18,451 nucleotides of DNA, taken from an uncultured Flavobacterium sp. GTDB lineage: Bacteria > Bacteroidota > Bacteroidia > Flavobacteriales > Flavobacteriaceae. A program made the translations under genes and the position numbers. The notes under the pieces were generated by a model. That model made no database searches. It saw only the letters and a program-made list of their open reading frames with translations, and was not told the DNA's origin. Shown here piece by piece: positions 14,584-18,451 of this stretch. Location of the stretch: the NCBI RefSeq assembly GCF_946482535.1, contig NZ_CAMLRU010000030.1, forward strand, positions 1 through 18,451. Reading direction: 5' to 3'. Numbering within the stretch: position 1 is the stretch's first letter; the number at the start of each line of letters is the position of its first letter.

Positions 14584-15807
14584 ATGAAAAAAATAGTATT
14601 AATTGCTACTTTACTTTTATCAATTTCAATCTCAGCCCAAGTTACCATTGAACAAACCAAACACGATAATGATATTAAATTGTCTGCTTTACCTTATTAT
14701 AGTTTTGGAAAGGGAATAGGAATAACTTCTCCCGATAGTTTGTTTCAAATGAACATTCGCTTCCGATTGCAAAACCGCGTTTCTTATATTGAGAATGACG
14801 GTGAAGCCGGTGCCTATGACGGTCAAGTACGTCGTTTGCGTTTGCGCTTTGACGGATATGTCGGCAATCCAAAATTTTTATATGCAGTGCAATTGTCATT
14901 TGCTCCCGGAGATGTAGGCGAAGTTAAAGAGGGAGAAAACATTAACATCATCAGAGATGCGGTGGTGTTTTACCGACCTAACAAAAATTGGAACATCAGC
15001 TTCGGTCAGACCAAATTACCCGGAAACCGTCAGCGTGTAAATTCTTCAGGTGGTTTACAATTGACAGACCGAACCATCAACAATGCTAAGTTTACTATAG
15101 ACCGAGATTTTGGTTTTCAGATTCATGATATGAATGAATACAAGGATAAATTCTCGTATAATTTCAAAACTGCTTTAACCAGTGGTGAAGGTAGAAATCA
15201 AACCGGTAAAGCCGACGGAGGTATTGCGCTGACAGGAAAAATCGAATTAATGCCGCTAGGTGCTTTTACCAAAGACGGTACTTATTTTGAAGGAGATGTA
15301 ATCCGTGAGAAAAAGCCAAAATTATTATTGTCAGGTGCTTTCCACCAAAATAATCATGCCCAGCGTACTCAAGGTCAATTGGGCAATGACTTGTTTGAAA
15401 AAAGAACCATGAAATCGGTTTTATTAGACGCCATGTTCAAATACAACGGTTGGGCTGCCATGATGAGTTATATGTCGAGAACCACTAACGACAATGCGAT
15501 TACTGTAAACCCGGATGATATTACTGAAAGCAATTATGTTTTTGTAGGGAATGGTTTTGATTACCAAGCCAGTTACAATACAAAATCTAACTACGAATTC
15601 ATCGCAAGATATTCTACTCAAAATGTAGGCAAAGATATTCAGGCTCTAACCCCGAATACCCGAGAATATTCTGTTGGTGTTACTAAATATATTTGGGAAC
15701 ACACGTTTAAATTGCAAGCCGAACTCAATTATGACAAACTGAAATATTTTGACGGAAGCACCAAAAACAACTGGTACTTGCGCTTCCAAGTTGAAATCGG
15801 AATCTAA
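14584..15807 (+). CDS. Outer-membrane porin of the phosphate-selective O/P type
   Basis: A 407-aa outer-membrane beta-barrel with a signal peptide (1-19, ending SISISAQ). The N-terminal mature part has the family's recognisable pattern, FQMNIRFRLQNRVSYI followed by VRRLRLRFDGYVGNPKFLYAVQLSF (about 80-105), then repeated amphipathic strands with aromatic girdles, a typical STQNVGKDIQALTPNTREY-like loop, and a C-terminal strand NNWYLRFQVEIGI. The family (porin O/P, PF07396) includes OprP/OprO, which pass phosphate and polyphosphate; the ion specificity depends on loop lysines and cannot be proved here. Its place right after DUF47-PiT supports phosphate entry through the outer membrane. A terminator separates it from PiT, so it is likely transcribed separately, with the 11-bp repeat region as the regulatory site. 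A terminator follows the stop. Confidence 0.9.
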   Translation: MKKIVLIATLLLSISISAQVTIEQTKHDNDIKLSALPYYSFGKGIGITSPDSLFQMNIRFRLQNRVSYIENDGEAGAYDGQVRRLRLRFDGYVGNPKFLYAVQLSFAPGDVGEVKEGENINIIRDAVVFYRPNKNWNISFGQTKLPGNRQRVNSSGGLQLTDRTINNAKFTIDRDFGFQIHDMNEYKDKFSYNFKTALTSGEGRNQTGKADGGIALTGKIELMPLGAFTKDGTYFEGDVIREKKPKLLLSGAFHQNNHAQRTQGQLGNDLFEKRTMKSVLLDAMFKYNGWAAMMSYMSRTTNDNAITVNPDDITESNYVFVGNGFDYQASYNTKSNYEFIARYSTQNVGKDIQALTPNTREYSVGVTKYIWEHTFKLQAELNYDKLKYFDGSTKNNWYLRFQVEIGI

Positions 15808-15811
15808 TACT

Positions 15812-15835
15812 AAAGTCTCTTAGGAGACTTTTTTT
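15812..15835 (+). terminator. Rho-independent terminator after the porin gene
   Basis: AAAGTCTC (15812-15819) / GAGACTTT (15824-15831) with a TTAG loop and a T run to 15835, five bases after the porin stop. Confidence 0.9.
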
Positions 15836-15875
15836 ATTTAATAGGGCTTTAACTTTTGTTTTAACATTTTATGGT

Positions 15876-15883
15876 TAATTTTA
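15876..15883 (+). promoter_or_regulatory. Near-consensus promoter for the dienelactone-hydrolase-like gene
   Basis: TAATTTTA matches TAnnTTTG except at the last base (a G follows directly). A TTG at 15856-15858 lies 17 bases upstream. It starts about 20 bases before the ATG at 15905. Confidence 0.35.
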
Positions 15884-15904
15884 GCCTGACTTAATTTAAT
15901 CACG

Positions 15905-16672
15905 ATGAAAATAAAAACGATCTTTAATCTTATTCTGATGTGTTCCTCTTTTGTTACATTGGCCCAACTCAAGCCTATCGATTATAAAGACGGTGAACAA
16001 GCCCTAAGCGGTTTTGGTATGAAACCCAAAAGTGAATCAAAAGACAAACCGGGTGTGTTGATTTTGCCGGCTTGGTTTGGCATTGACGCTCATTCTCAGG
16101 AAAGTGCTGCTAAGCTTGCTGAATTGGGTTACTATACTTTTGTAGCCGATATTTACGGCAAAGACAACCGTCCGAAGAATAGTGTAGAGGCCGGAAAAAA
16201 TGCAGGTTTTTACAAAAAGAATTATGTCGATTATCAGAGACGTATCCAACTGGCATTAGACCAATTGGTTAAACTTGGCGCCAACCCGGATAAAATTGTA
16301 GTGATGGGCTATTGCTTTGGCGGAACCGGTGCTTTGGAGGCTGCCAGAGGTAATCTAAAAGTGCAAGGGGTTGTTTCTTTCCACGGAGGTTTGGGCAAAG
16401 ATTCTTCAAGAGCTGTTGAGAAAATTAATCCCAAAGTTTTAGTACTGCATGGTGCCGATGATCCTTATGTGCCTAAAGAAGAAGTTGATAATTTTCAAAA
16501 CGAAATGAAAGCCTCAGGTGCCGATTGGCAAATGGTTTTTTATGCCAATGCCGTGCATGCCTTTACCCACAAAGACGTCGGAAATGACAACAGCAAAGGC
16601 GCAGCTTACAACGAATTGGCGGATAAACGTTCGTGGATTGCCCTGAAAGATTTTCTCAAAGAGGTTTTATAA
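15905..16672 (+). CDS. Secreted dienelactone-hydrolase-family alpha/beta hydrolase
   Basis: A 255-aa alpha/beta-hydrolase with a signal peptide (1-20, ending FVTLA), so it is exported. The catalytic triad can be read directly: nucleophile C137 in the elbow GYCFGGTGALE (136-145; Gly-x-Cys-x-Gly-Gly instead of a serine), D186 in LHGADDPYVP, and H218 in ANAVHAFTHKD. A cysteine nucleophile is the mark of dienelactone hydrolases, which open lactone rings in aromatic breakdown; many homologues have other ester substrates. GVLILPAWFGIDAHSQE (50-66) is the usual oxyanion-region segment. The gene stands alone between the porin and a gene-free stretch, with no aromatic-degradation genes nearby, so a role in chlorocatechol breakdown is unlikely; a general periplasmic esterase is a safer guess. 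It ends at a hairpin (16692-16729). Confidence 0.9.
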   Translation: MKIKTIFNLILMCSSFVTLAQLKPIDYKDGEQALSGFGMKPKSESKDKPGVLILPAWFGIDAHSQESAAKLAELGYYTFVADIYGKDNRPKNSVEAGKNAGFYKKNYVDYQRRIQLALDQLVKLGANPDKIVVMGYCFGGTGALEAARGNLKVQGVVSFHGGLGKDSSRAVEKINPKVLVLHGADDPYVPKEEVDNFQNEMKASGADWQMVFYANAVHAFTHKDVGNDNSKGAAYNELADKRSWIALKDFLKEVL

Positions 16673-16691
16673 AATCCATTTTACTTCGATA

Positions 16692-16729
16692 AACAAAGCC
16701 CGGAATAGTCATTTATTTCGGGCTTTGTT
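16692..16729. terminator. Long hairpin after the dienelactone-hydrolase-like gene
   Basis: AACAAAGCCCG (16692-16702) / CGGGCTTTGTT (16719-16729), an 11-bp perfect stem with a 16-base loop, 19 bases after the stop. There is no long T run, so termination may be inefficient; an overlapping stem-loop with extra AA/TT pairs beyond the G-T mismatch is possible. Confidence 0.65.
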
Positions 16730-16748
16730 ATGGCTATAAAATACAAAA

Positions 16749-16810
16749 GCCGACCTGGAGCGATCGACTTATGCGGTGAGGTGTAACTTCCTTTACGGAA
16801 TCCTCGTGGC
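16749..16810. other. GC-rich structured patch in the intergenic region (possible ncRNA or repeat remnant)
   Basis: About 55% G+C against clearly AT-rich surroundings, with no good ORF. It holds a nested stem: GAGG (16778-16781) pairs with CCTC (16802-16805), enclosing TTCC (16788-16791) and GGAA (16797-16800) around a 5-base loop. A CGATCG palindrome lies at 16761-16766. I do not recognise it as a tRNA, a known riboswitch or a transposon end. Confidence 0.4.
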
Positions 16811-16823
16811 AAATATATGATTT

Positions 16824-16920
16824 AATTATGAGTTATGAATTATGAGTTATAAGTTATTTTAAAAAAATATACTTTGTGTTCCAAGTTTTACAATTCATAA
16901 CTCATAACTTATAATTCTTA
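16824..16920. repeat. Inverted repeat built from ATTATGA/GTTATGA-type heptamers
   Basis: The left arm (about 16824-16858) is a run of 7-bp units: AATTATG, AGTTATG, AATTATG, AGTTATA, AGTTATT. The right arm (about 16892-16920) is its reverse complement form: CATAACT, CATAACT, TATAATT. An exact 16-bp inverted pair is TTATGAGTTATGAATT (16826-16841) / AATTCATAACTCATAA (16892-16907). The centre is about 50 bases and contains ATACTTTGTG. The right arm ends at the lpxD stop codon (16922), so it may act as a transcript-end hairpin for lpxD. Similar AT-rich arrays seem common between flavobacterial genes, but I am relying on memory for that. Confidence 0.75.
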
Positions 16921-16921
16921 A

Positions 16922-17917
16922 TTATTTAGAGTCTCTCACCAATCGTTTCAAAATCGCCCATTGTTTTAAAGCTTCTCTCGCATCAACCGCAGGATAACCC
17001 AAGACTGTTTTTCCGGCTTCAACATCACCGGTTACACCCGAGCCGGCACCAATCATGGCACCATCACCTATAGAGGTGTGGTCTTTAATGGAAGCGCTTC
17101 CGCCAATAATCACGCCATTGCCTAAAGTTACCGAACCGGCCAAGCCCGAATTTCCGGCCATGATGCAGAATCGGCCTAACTTAGAGTTGTGTCCAATTTG
17201 CACTAAATTGTCAATTTTACATCCATCGCCTAAGATTGTCGAGCTGAATTTGCCTCGGTCAACACAAGTGTTGGCACCAATTTCAACACCGTTGCCAATG
17301 ATAACATTGCCGATTTGCGGAATCTTGACCAAACCTCTTTCCGGACAAGGTCTGAATCCGAAGCCGTCAGCACCAATAGTACAATTAGGATGCAAAATGC
17401 AATAGCTGCCCACATGACAACGTTCACGGATAACGGTTCCCGACCAAATGACGGTGTTTTTGCCAATAGTACATTCGTCTAAAATGGTAACATTCGGATA
17501 AATAATAGTGTTTTCGCCTATCGTGACATTCGGTCCGATATAACTTCCGGCACCAATTCTGACACCGTTTCCTAAAGAAGCAGTATCATCAATAACAGCG
17601 GTTGGATGAATATCAACTGAAAATACCGGCGGAGCAGGAGCAAAGAGTTCCAATACTTGTGACATGGCTAAGTCCGCATTTTTTACTTTGATAAACGCGC
17701 GATGGTCTCCCGGTTCAATGCTGATATCCTGATTTACAATAGCAGCGCAGGCTTTGGAGTTGGCCCACAGTTTTTCATATTTTTTGTTACCGATAAAAGA
17801 TATTTCAGTCTCCGAAGCGGATTCTAACTGCTCCGGAGCTGTAATTTTTTGAGAAGTACTGCCGACGATTTCGCCCTGTAATACTTCATTAATTTCTTGA
17901 ATTGAATAAGAACGCAT
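16922..17917 (-). CDS. lpxD: UDP-3-O-(3-hydroxyacyl)glucosamine N-acyltransferase
   Basis: Adds the N-linked 3-hydroxyacyl chain to UDP-3-O-acylglucosamine, the third step of lipid A synthesis, in the cytoplasm at the inner membrane. Length is 331 aa, as expected. The N-terminal domain (1-100) is the LpxD uridine-binding region (MRSYSIQEINEVLQGEIVGS... FIGNKKYEKLW). It is followed by a left-handed beta-helix of hexapeptide repeats from about 105 to 305 (VRIGAGSYIGPNVTIGENTI and further I/V-G-x-x repeats). GADGFGF (182-188) and the catalytic-base histidine H243 in NLVQIGHN are present. The C-terminal helix (ALKQWAILKRLVRDSK) is the acyl-carrier-protein contact region. The start is the ATG at 17917. 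It lies 79 bp downstream of prfB on the same strand. Confidence 0.96.
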   Translation of the reverse strand: MRSYSIQEINEVLQGEIVGSTSQKITAPEQLESASETEISFIGNKKYEKLWANSKACAAIVNQDISIEPGDHRAFIKVKNADLAMSQVLELFAPAPPVFSVDIHPTAVIDDTASLGNGVRIGAGSYIGPNVTIGENTIIYPNVTILDECTIGKNTVIWSGTVIRERCHVGSYCILHPNCTIGADGFGFRPCPERGLVKIPQIGNVIIGNGVEIGANTCVDRGKFSSTILGDGCKIDNLVQIGHNSKLGRFCIMAGNSGLAGSVTLGNGVIIGGSASIKDHTSIGDGAMIGAGSGVTGDVEAGKTVLGYPAVDAREALKQWAILKRLVRDSK

Positions 17918-17996
17918 AGTGGTTTTGGTTGGTTATAGATTTCAAATAACTGAAAACAGATTCGAATATCCTAATAATCCAAAACAGAAAATGACT

Positions 17997-18451
17997 TTAC
18001 TCGTCCTCTTTTTGCCCCATCATCATCAAATAGGCTTTCAAAAATTCGTCTAAATTCCCATTCATCACACCGTCAACATCACTGGTTTCATAACCGGTGC
18101 GAACATCTTTCACCAACTTATAAGGATGCATTACATAGTTCCGAATTTGTGAACCCCATTCTATTTTCATTTTTCCGGCTTCAATGTCGCTGCGTTGGGC
18201 TTGCTGTTTTTTTAATTCAATTTCATACAACTGCGATTTCAACATTTGCATCGCGCGTTGGCGGTTATCTTGTTGCGAACGCGTTTCCGAACATTGGATT
18301 TGTATTCCCGTTGGTTTATGGAACAATTGTACTTTGGTCTCTACTTTGTTTACGTTCTGTCCACCGGCACCACTCGAGCGAGAAGTAATGATTTCGATAT
18401 CAGCCGGATTGATTTCAATTTCAATCGTATCATCCACCAAAGGATAAACAT
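17997..18451 (-). CDS. prfB: Peptide chain release factor 2, 5'-truncated by the window edge
   Basis: Recognises UGA/UAA stop codons and releases the finished peptide on the ribosome. About 151 C-terminal residues are visible. The reading frame extends upstream to the right edge (…[17 protein letters not shown]), so the apparent start is not the true one. The universal GGQ motif that contacts the peptidyl-transferase centre is seen in [20 protein letters not shown]. The C-terminal part [33 protein letters not shown] is RF2-type. The SPF stop-codon motif, the N-terminal domains and any programmed frameshift site lie outside the window. RF1 was considered: the long [24 protein letters not shown] block fits RF2 better. 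Confidence 0.94.
   Translation of the reverse strand, partial: VYPLVDDTIEIEINPADIEIITSRSSGAGGQNVNKVETKVQLFHKPTGIQIQCSETRSQQDNRQRAMQMLKSQLYEIELKKQQAQRSDIEAGKMKIEWGSQIRNYVMHPYKLVKDVRTGYETSDVDGVMNGNLDEFLKAYLMMMGQKEDE

Noticed and set aside
16824..16920. A possible CRISPR array
   Set aside because: The repeat units are only 7 bp with no spacers, and the two halves are inverted rather than direct, so it is not a CRISPR array.
18438..18440. A TTG codon that could be taken as the start of a 147-aa protein at the right edge
   Set aside because: The frame stays open upstream to the window edge and the upstream codons (…VYP) continue the release factor 2 sequence, so this is an internal leucine of prfB, not a start.
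1..18451. tRNA, rRNA, IS elements, integrases or attachment sites
   Set aside because: Reading both strands I found no cloverleaf or ribosomal RNA signature, no transposase or integrase motifs, and no direct-repeat target-site duplications.

Overview
The window looks like ordinary chromosomal sequence from a flavobacterium (Bacteroidota, close to Flavobacterium). The signs are AT-rich DNA, no Shine-Dalgarno-like leaders, promoter elements of the Bacteroidota form TAnnTTTG, a TonB-dependent receptor with a carboxypeptidase-like N-terminal domain, and signal peptides that end in ...AQ. I see no phage, transposase, CRISPR array, rRNA or tRNA.

Layout, left to right. The 3'-truncated fumarase gene fumC (minus) runs off the left edge. 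A 57-codon membrane-protein gene (plus, 1082-1255) is divergent from it and ends at a perfect bidirectional terminator shared with a convergent TonB-dependent outer-membrane receptor gene (minus, 1310-3766). A small ArsC-family reductase gene (minus) follows. A plus-strand pair comes next: a CPBP-family membrane protease overlapping menE, the menaquinone-pathway ligase. It ends at a second bidirectional terminator.

From 12262 down to 6319 the minus strand carries a co-directional run in this transcription order: acyl-CoA carboxylase carboxyltransferase subunit (methylcrotonyl-CoA type), a small secreted protein of unknown function, a long RluA-family pseudouridine synthase with an N-terminal extension and coiled coil, a compact secreted M1 metallopeptidase, and a DoxX-family membrane protein. 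The first three are tightly spaced; the last two may have their own promoters.

From 12456 to 15807 the plus strand carries a phosphate-acquisition module. It has a DUF47/PhoU-like regulator, a PiT-family inner-membrane phosphate transporter and, after a terminator, a phosphate-selective-porin-type outer-membrane channel. Together they form a route from outer membrane to cytoplasm. The same 9-mer, ACTTAACAT, lies upstream of both transcription units, within 11-bp-spaced TTAACA-like repeats, which suggests a shared Pho-type operator (inference). A secreted dienelactone-hydrolase-like gene follows on the plus strand.

The right end has a gene-free stretch (16673-16921) with a hairpin, a GC-rich structured patch and a heptamer-based inverted repeat. 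Then come lpxD (lipid A biosynthesis) and the 5'-truncated prfB (release factor 2), both minus.

Most genes are recognisable housekeeping or accessory genes. I do not see a convincing new multi-gene system. The most open-ended items are the structured repeat island at 16749-16920, the candidate phosphate operator motif, the architecture of the long RluA-family enzyme, and the unannotated 57-residue membrane protein.
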